A stretch of DNA of 52,539 nucleotides from an uncultured Collinsella sp. (GTDB lineage Bacteria; Actinomycetota; Coriobacteriia; Coriobacteriales; Coriobacteriaceae): NCBI GenBank assembly GCA_900544235.1, contig UQUL01000013.1, forward strand, positions 1 to 52,539, read 5' to 3'. Below the pieces are notes generated by a model that saw only the letters and a program-made list of their open reading frames with translations, made no database searches and was not told the DNA's origin. Below are positions 6,983 to 15,776 of the stretch, in pieces. Each line of letters opens with the position of its first letter. Position 1 is the stretch's first letter. A program made the translations under genes and the position numbers.

Positions 6983-7788
6983 AAGTTCTCTCCTTTTGTC
7001 ACAGTCCACCATTGGCAAGGGTTCAGTATTTTAATCGCATGACGGGGGTCGACCCCGGCGTCGACTGCAGAGTTCATCAATATATCAACGAACGGCTCCT
7101 CAGAGCGGTCGTGGCCGAGCAAGATGACCGGCAGCCCGCGCAAGGCAAGGTCTTGCGCCACGTGGTAGCCCGCCTCGCCCGTCACAATAACGTCCGCGCC
7201 CGCGGCGATGGCGAGCTCTCCTAAGTCGCCCAGGGAGCCGCCCAAAATGGCGACGGTGCGGCACGGGCGATCGGCTTCGCCCCACACACGCGGGTCGCTG
7301 CCGAAGGCTGTGGCAGCACGGGTGGCAAGATCGCGCAGGGTGCACGGGTCGTTGAGCGTTGCAAGCGCGCCCAGGCCGGTGGCCTCGGGGTCGTCAAAGT
7401 GCTCCAGTGAGCTCACGGGTGTGGCACCCAGCAGCTCGCTCAGGCAGACGCGGGCTTCGTGCGACCGGTCCAGGTTAGTGTGGAGCGAGATAATGCTCAC
7501 GCCGCAACGCGCTGCCTCGTAGAGCGCCGCGCTGCATTGGGGGCGTGCGGAATCCGACGGACAAAACGCCTCGGGCGCCTTGATATAGATGGGATGATGC
7601 GTCAGCAGCACGTTGGCGCCGGCTTCTTGGGCGCGGCGAACATTAGTCTCGGTCACATCGAGCGCGCAGGCGACGCCGGTAATCTCCGCGGCAGGGTTGC
7701 CGACGGAGAGTCCTACATGGTCCCAACTCTCGGCATCGGTCTCGGGATAGCGTGCCAGCAGCCCACGTTCAAGCTCGGCGACGATCAT
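6979..7788 (-). CDS. NIF3-like dinuclear metal-centre protein (GTP cyclohydrolase I type 2 / YbgI family)
   Basis: 269 residues, full length for the family. Metal-ligand motifs are in the expected order: LLTHHPIYIK near 60, SLHTNLDRSH near 100, GEAGYHVA near 215 and GHDRSEEP near 235. The family forms hexamers with a two-metal site; the cellular reaction is uncertain, and this gene does not settle it. It overlaps the cysteine desulfurase gene upstream (ATGA at 7785-7788) and the zinc-ribbon gene downstream, so all three are likely made from one message. A NIF3-like gene next to a zinc-ribbon coiled-coil gene is a familiar pairing in actinobacteria. Confidence 0.88.
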   Translation of the reverse strand: MIVAELERGLLARYPETDAESWDHVGLSVGNPAAEITGVACALDVTETNVRRAQEAGANVLLTHHPIYIKAPEAFCPSDSARPQCSAALYEAARCGVSIISLHTNLDRSHEARVCLSELLGATPVSSLEHFDDPEATGLGALATLNDPCTLRDLATRAATAFGSDPRVWGEADRPCRTVAILGGSLGDLGELAIAAGADVIVTGEAGYHVAQDLALRGLPVILLGHDRSEEPFVDILMNSAVDAGVDPRHAIKILNPCQWWTVTKGENL

Positions 7789-8963
7789 GCGGCACCCACA
7801 ATCGAGAGCAGCGTCTGGGCAAACTCGTCCAGGTCGACAGGGTTCACACGGTCATCAAACGAGATACGCAGAGCGCCCAATGCCTGCTCGCGACCAATGC
7901 CCATGGCGCTGAGAACATGGCTCGGGTCCATGCTGCCGCTCGAGCATGCCGAGCCTGCCGACACCTCAAAGCCGGCGGCGTCGAGCTTGATGATGAGCTC
8001 CTCGGAGTCCATGCCGTCAATGTAGATCGATACCATGCCGGGCAGACGGTCGGCTTGCGCGTAGTCGCCCATGGTGGCGTGAATGCGCGGATGGGCCGTA
8101 AGCGTGGCGTAGAGCTTGTCGGATAAGGCCTGCAGCGTTGTACGCTCCTGGGCCACGCGGGGCGCCAACGTGCGGGCGGCAGCGGCAAAAGCCAGCTGTG
8201 TACGCAGGTCCTGCGTGCCGGCACGACGACCGGCCTCCTGTCCGCCGCCAAAGATGCGGGGTCGCAGTGGGGTGCGGGTCTTAACGTAGAGCGCGCCAGA
8301 TGCCACAGGACCGCCAATTTTGTGGGCCGCGACGGACATGGCGTCGACGCCTAGCTCGGTGGCATCGAGCGGAATGTGCAGATAGCCCTGGATGGCATCG
8401 GTATGAAACAGGGCGCCGGCAGCATGTGCGGCGGCGGCCAGCTCGCGGATGGGCTGCACCACGCCGGTCTCGTTGTTGGCAACCATGATGCTCACGAGCG
8501 CCACGTCGTCGCCTAGTAGCTCGACAAGCGTGGCGGGCTCAATGTAGCCCATGCGGCAGGGCTGCACCAGGTCGACGCTAAAGCCTGCGGCACGCAGCAG
8601 CGGCAGGTTGTCCAGAATCGAATCGTGCTCGATGGCAGATACGATCACGCGGTTACGCTTACGGTCGCGCTGACGTGCACCCTCGGCAAGACCGAGTAGC
8701 GCCAGCTGGTTGGCTTCGGTGCCGCCGTTGGTCAGAACAATCTCAGACGGGCGAACGCGCGCGCCAAAGCTGCGGGCGATCTCGCGACGTGCAACCTCCA
8801 GACGCGCGGCAGCCTTGCGGCCGAGCGAGTGCAGCGAGTTAGGGTTGACGCCCGCTAGCTCGCTATCGTCGTACTCACGCTGCGCAAGGCGCGCCTCGGC
8901 GCGCATGGGCGTCGAGGCGGCGTAGTCAAGATTCACGGGTATGCGGTTTTGACCTGCGGTCAT
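7785..8963 (-). CDS. cysteine desulfurase, NifS/IscS class
   Basis: 392 residues. PLP enzyme that removes sulfur from cysteine as a persulfide for Fe-S clusters or tRNA thiolation. Visible motifs: YAASTPMR at the N-terminus, TNGGTEANQLAL near 80, the PLP lysine in AAHKIGGPVASGALY near 205, the GGGQEAGRRAGTQ loop, and the catalytic Cys in SAGSACSSGSMDPSH near 335. The long SAGSACSSG loop points to a NifS/IscS-like (group I) enzyme rather than SufS. No IscU, MnmA or thiI partner is in the window, so the acceptor is unknown. It starts 6 nt after rpe. Confidence 0.92.
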   Translation of the reverse strand: MTAGQNRIPVNLDYAASTPMRAEARLAQREYDDSELAGVNPNSLHSLGRKAAARLEVARREIARSFGARVRPSEIVLTNGGTEANQLALLGLAEGARQRDRKRNRVIVSAIEHDSILDNLPLLRAAGFSVDLVQPCRMGYIEPATLVELLGDDVALVSIMVANNETGVVQPIRELAAAAHAAGALFHTDAIQGYLHIPLDATELGVDAMSVAAHKIGGPVASGALYVKTRTPLRPRIFGGGQEAGRRAGTQDLRTQLAFAAAARTLAPRVAQERTTLQALSDKLYATLTAHPRIHATMGDYAQADRLPGMVSIYIDGMDSEELIIKLDAAGFEVSAGSACSSGSMDPSHVLSAMGIGREQALGALRISFDDRVNPVDLDEFAQTLLSIVGAA

Positions 8964-8969
8964 AAGGGT

Positions 8970-9641
8970 TTATGCCTCCTGTGCAGCCTCGTTGCCCAGC
9001 TTCTGCAGCAGCGCAACCTCGGTAGCGGGATCTTCGGACTTAAATACGGCAGAACCGGCCACCAGGACATTTGCGCCGGCCTTGACGACCTCGGCAATGT
9101 TCTTGGAAGAAATGCCACCGTCGACTTCGATGAGGGGCGAAACGCCGTGACGCTCGCACATGGCCTTGAGCTCGTGGAGCTTAGCGATGGTGCCCGGGAT
9201 AAAGCTCTGGCCGCCAAAGCCTGGGTTCACGCTCATGAGCAGCACCATATCGACAACGTCGATGATGCTCTCGAGCACGCACACGGGGGTGGCGGGGTTG
9301 AGCACCACGCCTGCCTTGACGCCGCGCTGCTGCAGATGCGTGAGCGTGCGGTGCAGGTGCGTGGAGGCCTCGTAGTGCACGGTGATCATGTCGGCACCGG
9401 CGTCGGCGTACCAATCGACCGTCTCGTCGGGGTTCGACACCATGAGGTGCGCGTCGACCGGTACATTGGTGGAGCGCTTGACGGCCTTAAGGATGTCGAC
9501 GCCAAAGGTGAGGTTGCCGGTAAAGTGACCGTCCATAACGTCGAAGTGCACGTAGTCGGCACCGGCGATCTTGTCGAGCTCGCCCTTGAGGTTGGCCATA
9601 TCGGCCGAAAGGACGGACGGAGCGATTTTGATGGAACCCAT
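8970..9641 (-). CDS. rpe: ribulose-phosphate 3-epimerase
   Basis: 223 residues, a normal full-length Rpe. Interconverts ribulose 5-phosphate and xylulose 5-phosphate in the pentose phosphate pathway. TIM-barrel motifs are intact: KIAPSVLSADMANL at the start, the metal/catalytic HFDVMDGHF near 35, HLMVSNP near 65, VHYEA near 90, MSVNPGFGGQ near 140 and the catalytic Asp of LIEVDGGI near 175. AGAAAGGC lies before the start codon. It sits 18 nt after gpsA within the operon. Confidence 0.95.
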   Translation of the reverse strand: MGSIKIAPSVLSADMANLKGELDKIAGADYVHFDVMDGHFTGNLTFGVDILKAVKRSTNVPVDAHLMVSNPDETVDWYADAGADMITVHYEASTHLHRTLTHLQQRGVKAGVVLNPATPVCVLESIIDVVDMVLLMSVNPGFGGQSFIPGTIAKLHELKAMCERHGVSPLIEVDGGISSKNIAEVVKAGANVLVAGSAVFKSEDPATEVALLQKLGNEAAQEA

Positions 9642-9659
9642 AGTAGTAGCCTTTCTGCG

Positions 9660-10667
9660 CTAGTCGGCGAGTCCGTAGAACTCTTGAGAGGGGACGCGGT
9701 CGGTAAGGATCTCGAGCGCCCTATCCAAAGTAACACCGTTGTAGAGCGTTTGCTCCACGGCAAAGGTGAGCGGAATGTCTACGCCCAGTGAACGGGCGAG
9801 CTCGCTGACGCTGCGGGCCGCGACGGCGCCCTCGACCACCATATGCGTGCGTGCCTGGTACTCGTCGAGCGACACGCCATGGGCAAACTCGAAGCCAAAG
9901 GTGCGATTGCGCGAATGCTCGGAGGTACAGGTAGCGATAAGGTCACCCATGCCGGCAAGCCCCATGCAGGTCATGGCCTGGCCGCCGCGGGCGTGTACCA
10001 GGCGGCTAATCTCGGCCAGACCACGTGTCATGATGAGGGCGAGCGTGTTATCGCCGGCACCCGAGCCGGCAGAGATGCCGCATACGATAGCAATGACGTT
10101 TTTCATGGCACCGCAGACCTCGACGCCCGTCATGTCCTGCGACAGGTAGATGCGGAAGGCCGTGGACAGGAGCAGGTCCTTAAAGGTCTCCCCTATCTGC
10201 GGATCTTTGCTGGCGATGACGGCGGCAGAGAGCCCGCCGCGGCAGATTTCCTCGGCATGGTTGGGGCCCGAGAGTGCCGCCACGCGCGACTCGTTACCGA
10301 TCTCGCTGGCGATGACCTCGCTCATGAGCAGGCCGGACTCGGGCTCGATGCCCTTGGTGAGGCACAGAACCGGCGTCTCGCCCGCGATGAACGGAGCCGC
10401 CTGGTGGCAGACGTCGCGCAGGTGCGTCGAAGGCACGGCAAAGATGATGGCCTCGGCGCCGTCGAGCGCCTGGGCCAAGTCCGTCGTGGCGACAACGTTT
10501 TCCGGCAGCGTGTAGTCCACCAGATAGCGGGGGTTACGGTGCTCGCCGTTAATGCCGGCGGCCGTCTGCTCGCTATGGGCCCACATGGTCACGCGCTCGG
10601 CTCGCGCGGCGGCAAGGCCGGCGACGGCGGTTCCCCAGGAGCCGGAGCCAATCAGCGCAACATTCAT
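9660..10667 (-). CDS. gpsA: NAD(P)-dependent glycerol-3-phosphate dehydrogenase
   Basis: 335 residues. Reduces dihydroxyacetone phosphate to sn-glycerol 3-phosphate, the backbone for phospholipids. The Rossmann motif GSGSWGTAVAGLAA is at residues 7-20, the substrate-site motif LSGPNHAEEI near 140 and the catalytic lysine region EVCGAMKNVIAIVCGI near 185. It lies next to plsY, whose product uses the glycerol 3-phosphate, so the pair makes lysophosphatidate. Family-normal in length; no anomaly seen. Confidence 0.95.
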   Translation of the reverse strand: MNVALIGSGSWGTAVAGLAAARAERVTMWAHSEQTAAGINGEHRNPRYLVDYTLPENVVATTDLAQALDGAEAIIFAVPSTHLRDVCHQAAPFIAGETPVLCLTKGIEPESGLLMSEVIASEIGNESRVAALSGPNHAEEICRGGLSAAVIASKDPQIGETFKDLLLSTAFRIYLSQDMTGVEVCGAMKNVIAIVCGISAGSGAGDNTLALIMTRGLAEISRLVHARGGQAMTCMGLAGMGDLIATCTSEHSRNRTFGFEFAHGVSLDEYQARTHMVVEGAVAARSVSELARSLGVDIPLTFAVEQTLYNGVTLDRALEILTDRVPSQEFYGLAD

Positions 10668-10676
10668 GACTCTCTC

Positions 10677-11360
10677 CTACTTATCGTCGGGCTCGGTGAC
10701 GCGCTTGGTAAACGAGAGCTTGGACTCCTTACCGGTCATGAGCTTTTTGATGTTCGCGCGATGGGCCCACACCACGGTGATGCCGATCATCGCCATGCAA
10801 AACTTGAGTCCCAGGCTGCTGTACGGAAAGACCGCGCAGGCAGCGATGGGAAGACCGATGGCGGCGGCAAGCGAGCCCACCGACACAAAATTGGTGATGG
10901 CGACGGCCACGATAAACATGCCCAGCAGCGAAAGCCCAATGGGCCAGTACCATGCGAGGATTACGCCCAGACCGACCGCGATGCCCTTGCCGCCATGGAA
11001 GTTGAGGTAGGGCGAGAAGATATGGCCCCATACGGCCGCCAGGCAGATGACGCCGAGCATCCAATCGCCGGCGGCGCCGGGGGCCATAATGCTCACGGGG
11101 AAGCCATAGCCCAAGTCGGCAATGAGCGGACGCGCGATAAGGACGCAGATGGCGCCCTTAAGGCAGTCGAGCAGCAGCGTGAGCGCGGCCACCTTGGGAC
11201 CGGCCACACGCAGCGCGTTGGTGGTGCCGATGTTGCCGGAGCCCGCCTTGCGAATGTCGGTGTGGTTGAACACGCGGCCCAAGATCAGGCCAAACGGAAT
11301 CGCCCCGATAAAGAACGAGACCACGGCGCAGATGGCGGTCAGCAGAATCGGATTATGCAT
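10677..11360 (-). CDS. plsY: acyl-phosphate:glycerol-3-phosphate acyltransferase
   Basis: 227 residues from ATG 11360; GAAGGAG lies 7 nt upstream, and the start is inside the last codons of der (8-nt overlap). Integral membrane enzyme that acylates position 1 of glycerol 3-phosphate with acyl-phosphate. At least five hydrophobic spans are visible, with the conserved cytosolic loops SGNIGTTNALR near 40 and HGGKGIAVGLG near 120. The C-terminus is charged (TKRVTEPDDK). Coupling to der is by overlap only and does not imply a shared function. Confidence 0.93.
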   Translation of the reverse strand: MHNPILLTAICAVVSFFIGAIPFGLILGRVFNHTDIRKAGSGNIGTTNALRVAGPKVAALTLLLDCLKGAICVLIARPLIADLGYGFPVSIMAPGAAGDWMLGVICLAAVWGHIFSPYLNFHGGKGIAVGLGVILAWYWPIGLSLLGMFIVAVAITNFVSVGSLAAAIGLPIAACAVFPYSSLGLKFCMAMIGITVVWAHRANIKKLMTGKESKLSFTKRVTEPDDK

Positions 11361-12687
11361 CCTTTTGCTCCTTCTTCCTAAAGAAGAGTCGAATGGGTGT
11401 GCCGGCAAAGTCGAAGGTCGAGCGCATGCGGTTCTCGATGTAGCGCTGATAGGTGTCGTTGATCAGGTCGCTGTGGTTGACGAAGAATGTGAACGTCGGC
11501 GGGTTGACGCCCGTTTGGGTCACGTAGTGCATGCGCAGGCGGCGCTTGCCGTCCACCACGGTATGACCGAACTCGCGCAGGTCGGTAAGGAACGTGTTGA
11601 GGCGCGAGGTGCTGATCTTCTGCGAGCGCGTCTTCTCGGCGGCGTCTACCATTGCCCAGATCTTCTCGACGCTGCGGCCGGTCAGGGCAGAGATGCGCAG
11701 GTACTGGGCCCAGGGAGCCATGACGCCCAGACGGCGGTCGATGGTCTCCATACAGGCCTCGCGCTTACGGTCGTCGTCGAGCAGATCCCATTTGTTGAGC
11801 AGCACAACGATGGCGCAGCCGCGCTCGATGGCAAGACCCATGACCTTCTGGTCCTGCTCAGTAACGCCCACGGAGGCGTCGACGACGAGCAGCGCCACGT
11901 CGGCGCGGTCGATGGCGCGCAGGCCGCGGACCATGGAGTAGTACTCGATGTTCTCGTACACGGTGCTCTTCTTACGAATGCCCGCGGTGTCGACCATGCG
12001 GTAGTGCTTGCCGTTGCGCTCCACGACGGTGTCGATGGCGTCGCGCGTGGTGCCGGCAATGTTGGACACGATGGAGCGGTCGGCGCCCAGGATGCGGTTG
12101 AACAGCGAGGACTTACCGGCGTTGGGGCGGCCGATGATGGCGACGTTCAGCGCGTCGGGGAACTCATCGGCGACCTCGTCCTCTTCCTCCGGAAGCAGGG
12201 CCACGATATCGTCGAGCAGGTCGCCCGTGCCATGACCATGCAGGGCCGAGAGCGGCGTGGGCTCACCGATGCCGAGCGAATAGAACTCCCAGATGCTGTC
12301 GTTCTCGCGATCGGGGTTGTCGAGCTTGTTCACCAGCAGAAAGACCGGCTTGTCGCAGCGCTTGAGCATGCGAGCGACCGACTCGTCCTCCTCGGTGACG
12401 CCGGTGCGGCCGTCGACCACAAACAGGATGACGGCGGCTTCCTCGGCGGCGGCGAGGGCTTGGTCGCGGATAGATGTGGCAAACACGTCATCGCTCTTGA
12501 GCGGCTCGATACCGCCCGTGTCGACGATGGTGAACTCGCGGCCGTTCCAATCGGCCGTGTGGTACGAGCGGTCGCGCGTGACGCCGCGGGACTCGTGGAC
12601 GATGGCGTCCGAGGTCTGGGCCAGGCGGTTAACGAGCGTGGACTTGCCCACGTTGGGGCGTCCGACGACGGCGACGATAGGTTTCAT
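11353..12687 (-). CDS. der: ribosome-assembly GTPase Der (EngA)
   Basis: 444 residues from ATG 12687 (TTAAAGGAG upstream). Two tandem GTPase domains: G1 GRPNVGKSTLVNR at 7-19 with DTGG and NKLD, then a second G1 GRPNAGKSSLFNR near 182 with DTAG and NKWD. A KH-like C-terminal domain ends with SIRLFFRKK-type basic residues (IRLFFRKKEQKDA). This is the standard Der layout; it acts in 50S ribosome maturation. An acidic linker (LLPEEEDEVADEF) joins the two G domains. An upstream extension of the frame lacks a ribosome binding site and is not used. Confidence 0.96.
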   Translation of the reverse strand: MKPIVAVVGRPNVGKSTLVNRLAQTSDAIVHESRGVTRDRSYHTADWNGREFTIVDTGGIEPLKSDDVFATSIRDQALAAAEEAAVILFVVDGRTGVTEEDESVARMLKRCDKPVFLLVNKLDNPDRENDSIWEFYSLGIGEPTPLSALHGHGTGDLLDDIVALLPEEEDEVADEFPDALNVAIIGRPNAGKSSLFNRILGADRSIVSNIAGTTRDAIDTVVERNGKHYRMVDTAGIRKKSTVYENIEYYSMVRGLRAIDRADVALLVVDASVGVTEQDQKVMGLAIERGCAIVVLLNKWDLLDDDRKREACMETIDRRLGVMAPWAQYLRISALTGRSVEKIWAMVDAAEKTRSQKISTSRLNTFLTDLREFGHTVVDGKRRLRMHYVTQTGVNPPTFTFFVNHSDLINDTYQRYIENRMRSTFDFAGTPIRLFFRKKEQKDA

Positions 12688-12697
12688 CTGCTCTCCT

Positions 12698-14140
12698 TTA
12701 ATGGGTAGGGTCAGTGGAAGTGTTAGAGTCTGCGGGCACAATGCCAAGGATGCGCTCCAGGGTATCGAGCAGCTCATGCGGCATGGTCGACACCACATGA
12801 ACCTCGGCGCCGCGACTGGTAAGGCTTGCGAGTAAATCGTCACGATGATACTCGTCAAGCGTCATGCCGTCAGCGTTGAACATGAGCTTAGGCACAAAGA
12901 GCATAACCCCCGACAGGTCTTGGGGTAGCTGCTCAAGAATGTCACACGCGACGATGAGGCCGGTTACGTCCACGTTGCCGCCAAAGTAGCGGTTCTTGAT
13001 GGCCGTGACAGTGCCGGCGAGTCCCTGGGGCGACTCCACAAAGCGGGCCACCGTGTCGCGTGCGCTGGCGCCCGAGAGGCACAGGAGGCGCTGACTACGG
13101 GCGGCGATGGCCTCGCGGACGCGGGCTAGGCGCTCGGCGTCGGCGGTAAGCACGTCGTCGGTTTCGTCCAGGTACGAGCGGATCATGCCGATGCCGTCGT
13201 AGTACTGCGGGTAACCGTCGTAAAAGTCCGCCTCGGGCGGATCGATGCCGGCGTCCAGGTAGAACTCGTCGCTCATCTGGAAGGTGTGGCGGCCAAAACG
13301 CTCGAAGGCGCGGTCCTGGTAGGGACGGATCATGGCAATGGTCTCGCGCGCCAGTTCGGGCTTGTCGCTGTATGACCAGCTAAAGCGGTTCTGATGCTTG
13401 GTAAAACCGAGCGGCACAATGCCCAGGCTTGTGATTTGCTCGTGCTCCTCGCAAAAGCGCAGGGTCTTTTCTAGCTCCTCGCCGTCGTTCATGCCGGGGC
13501 ACAACACGATCTGCGCGTGAATCTCGATGCCGGCGGCCATGATGGCCTCGAGTACGTCCATGCCGCGCTGGGCGTTGCGGCCCATCATACGACGGCGGAC
13601 GTCGGGGCTCACGGCATGGACCGACACGTTCATAGGGCTCATGTTGCGTTGGATGACGTTTTGCACGTCCTCGTCGGTGAGGTTCGTGAGCGTGACGAAG
13701 TTGCCCTGCAAAAAGCTCAGGCGGTAGTCGTCGTCGCGAATATAGAGCGTGGAGCGGCCGCCCTTGGGCAACATGGTCATAAAGCAGAACACGCAGGCGT
13801 TTACGCAGGTACGCATGCCGTCGAAGATGGGGCCATCGAACTCCAAACCCCAGTCCTCGCCCGGGAAGCGGTCGAGCTCGACGGGGGTGACGGTGCCGTC
13901 GCGCGGGTCGAATACCTCCAGCTCGACGGTGTCGTCGTCTGCCTCCCAGAGCCACACGATCATGTCGGTGAGCTGCTCGCCGTTGACCGTGAGCACGCAC
14001 ATGCCCGGCTCGATACCCACATCCCACGCGGGCGATTCGGGACGCACGTTCTTTACGAGCGCGCCCTCACCCGGCTCGGGGTCGCGGCTGCGCCCGTAAT
14101 CGGCCACCTCGGCGGCGTATGCGGGTACGGTCTGGTCCAT
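12698..14140 (-). CDS. DUF512 radical-SAM-like protein with PDZ-like N-terminus
   Basis: 480 residues. The N-terminus (about 20-75) is a PDZ-like fold (VKNVRPESPAWDVGIEPGM, VLTVNGEQ). The Fe-S binding region is CVNACVFCFMTMLPKG near 115, followed by the signature LYIRDDDYRLSFLQGNF and VTLTNL. DUF512 follows at the C-terminus, with LCLSGASA and NRYFGGNVDVTGL. The family sits next to der in many bacteria; its reaction is not known to me. The ATG at 14140 has only a distant AAGGAG, so translation probably depends on coupling to ispH, whose stop is 2 nt upstream. Confidence 0.88.
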   Translation of the reverse strand: MDQTVPAYAAEVADYGRSRDPEPGEGALVKNVRPESPAWDVGIEPGMCVLTVNGEQLTDMIVWLWEADDDTVELEVFDPRDGTVTPVELDRFPGEDWGLEFDGPIFDGMRTCVNACVFCFMTMLPKGGRSTLYIRDDDYRLSFLQGNFVTLTNLTDEDVQNVIQRNMSPMNVSVHAVSPDVRRRMMGRNAQRGMDVLEAIMAAGIEIHAQIVLCPGMNDGEELEKTLRFCEEHEQITSLGIVPLGFTKHQNRFSWSYSDKPELARETIAMIRPYQDRAFERFGRHTFQMSDEFYLDAGIDPPEADFYDGYPQYYDGIGMIRSYLDETDDVLTADAERLARVREAIAARSQRLLCLSGASARDTVARFVESPQGLAGTVTAIKNRYFGGNVDVTGLIVACDILEQLPQDLSGVMLFVPKLMFNADGMTLDEYHRDDLLASLTSRGAEVHVVSTMPHELLDTLERILGIVPADSNTSTDPTH

Positions 14141-14142
14141 GA

Positions 14143-15042
14143 TTAGCGGCAAAGCTCCTTGATGCGCTCGACGGCGCGCTCGATGTGTTCTTGCGGGGTG
14201 GAGGCTCCGGCGGTGATGCCGATGTGGTGAGCGTCGGTAAACCACGCGGCCTGGAGCTCGGAAGCTTCCTCGATGTGATACGTGCGCTCGCAGGCGTCTG
14301 CGCAAATCTGCGCCAAGCGGCGGGTGTTGCCCGAGTTCTTGCCACCCACGACGACCATGCAATCACAGCGTTTGGCAAGCGATGCGGCTGCCTGCTGGCG
14401 CTCGCTCGTGGCGGCGCAGATGGTGTTGATCACGCGCAGCTCCTGTACGCGCGGGGTGATGGCAGCCACGACCTCGGCGAGGTTCTGCGCGGTCTGGGTG
14501 GTCTGCACAACCAGGCCCACCTTGCCCTTGAGCGACAAGGCGTTGGCGTCGGCGGCACAGCTCACGACTTGCGCATCATTGCCGGCGTGGCCCAGGATGC
14601 CCTCCACCTCGGGATGGCCCGGCTCGCCTACGACCACCACGCGGTAGCCCTCGCGCACCAGGCGCTCGGCTGCCATATGGACCTTCTTCACGTAGGGGCA
14701 GGTGGCGTCGACCACGTTGAGGCCACGCTTGCGGGCAGCATCGATCACCTGCGGCACCACTCCGTGCGCGCGAATGATTACGGTGCCCGATGCGGCGTCG
14801 TCCAGGTTCTCGGCCAGGCCAACGCCTGCCTCAGCAAGCTCGCGTACCACGATGGGGTTATGGATGAGCGGCCCCAAGGTATGGACCTGAGCGCACTCAC
14901 CTGCCTGCGGTGCGGCGGCTAGCGCCATATCGAGCGCGCGCTGCACGCCGTAGCAAGTGCCGGCGTGGGCTGCGATCTCGATGGTGGGCGCGCCGTCCTG
15001 ATCGGACGCAGTCACGGCGGTGTTCGTCACGTTCTCGCTCAT
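14143..15042 (-). CDS. ispH: 4-hydroxy-3-methylbut-2-enyl diphosphate reductase
   Basis: 299 residues from ATG 15042. Last step of the MEP isoprenoid pathway, giving IPP and DMAPP. The three [4Fe-4S] cysteines are in place: GTCYGVQRAL near 26, DATCPYVKK near 110 and NTICAATSERQ near 205. Catalytic-pocket motifs include IRAHGV near 85 and the Glu-containing GEPGHPEVEG near 137, and the end shows ITAGASTPQEHIE. The start follows the plsC-like stop by 2 nt, again a coupled arrangement. Confidence 0.95.
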   Translation of the reverse strand: MSENVTNTAVTASDQDGAPTIEIAAHAGTCYGVQRALDMALAAAPQAGECAQVHTLGPLIHNPIVVRELAEAGVGLAENLDDAASGTVIIRAHGVVPQVIDAARKRGLNVVDATCPYVKKVHMAAERLVREGYRVVVVGEPGHPEVEGILGHAGNDAQVVSCAADANALSLKGKVGLVVQTTQTAQNLAEVVAAITPRVQELRVINTICAATSERQQAAASLAKRCDCMVVVGGKNSGNTRRLAQICADACERTYHIEEASELQAAWFTDAHHIGITAGASTPQEHIERAVERIKELCR

Positions 15043-15044
15043 GG

Positions 15045-15773
15045 CTAGAACCTGCCCGGATGTTCGGCGCACAGCTCGTCTCGCATGGCGTAGACGCGGT
15101 CCATGGCCTCGGACTCAAACCATTCCAGGCGCTCCGTGCGCTTAAGCCCGGCCGGTGCGTCGGAAAGCGAGACAGCCTTGCCGGCGCGGATCCAGCATTT
15201 CTTGGGACGCATGATCTTTTTGCCCACGGGCGTGATGTCGGACCAGCCGCAAATGGCGAGCGGGTTCACAGGTGCCTTGCCCATCTGAGCGATGAGCGCA
15301 AAACCGCCGTGGACCTCGGGCTTGATCTCGCGCGAGCGGATGCGCGTGCCCTCGGGGAAGATCAGAACGTCCTCGCCGCGCTGCAGCGCATGCTGGGCGG
15401 CGCGCAAGCACTTCATATCGGCAGTACCACGCTCCACGGGGATGCCGCCGACGCGGCTAAAGGCCCAGCGCACAATCTTGCTCTTGGCGAACTCGGACTT
15501 AAAGATGGGACGAATGCGGCGCCCCCCAAAGAACAGCGCCGTCTCCACGGCCAAGAGCTCGGCCATCGAGGTGTGGTTGCAGATGACCACGCTGCCGCGG
15601 CCTTCTTGGCGCTCAAACAGTAGGTCGGCGTCCTCTACCTTCCAGCGCCACATGAGCTTGGAGAAGGCCCAAAGGATGGCCATAACCACGACGACAGTGC
15701 CGCGGATGAGCGCCGGGAACTCGGCGTAGGGGGCGTTGTAATAGTCCTCGGGCGTCTGCTTAAACAGGCGCAT
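15045..15773 (-). CDS. plsC: PlsC-type 1-acyl-sn-glycerol-3-phosphate acyltransferase
   Basis: 242 residues from ATG 15773 with a strong AAAGGAGG 7 nt upstream. One N-terminal hydrophobic segment (about 27-43) would anchor it to the membrane. Block I reads NHTSMAEL, so the usual HX4D carries Glu at the Asp position. Block II-like GGIPVERG and block III LIFPEGTRIRS are standard. The likely role is to acylate position 2 of lysophosphatidate, completing with gpsA and plsY a phosphatidate route inside one operon. Because of the HX4E it may prefer another acceptor. Confidence 0.85.
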   Translation of the reverse strand: MRLFKQTPEDYYNAPYAEFPALIRGTVVVVMAILWAFSKLMWRWKVEDADLLFERQEGRGSVVICNHTSMAELLAVETALFFGGRRIRPIFKSEFAKSKIVRWAFSRVGGIPVERGTADMKCLRAAQHALQRGEDVLIFPEGTRIRSREIKPEVHGGFALIAQMGKAPVNPLAICGWSDITPVGKKIMRPKKCWIRAGKAVSLSDAPAGLKRTERLEWFESEAMDRVYAMRDELCAEHPGRF

Positions 15774-15776
15774 GGG

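Noticed and set aside
9843..11381. Very long plus-strand frames opposite gpsA, plsY, der, manC and fnlB
   Set aside because: They are antisense shadows caused by high G/C third positions in well-recognised minus-strand genes.
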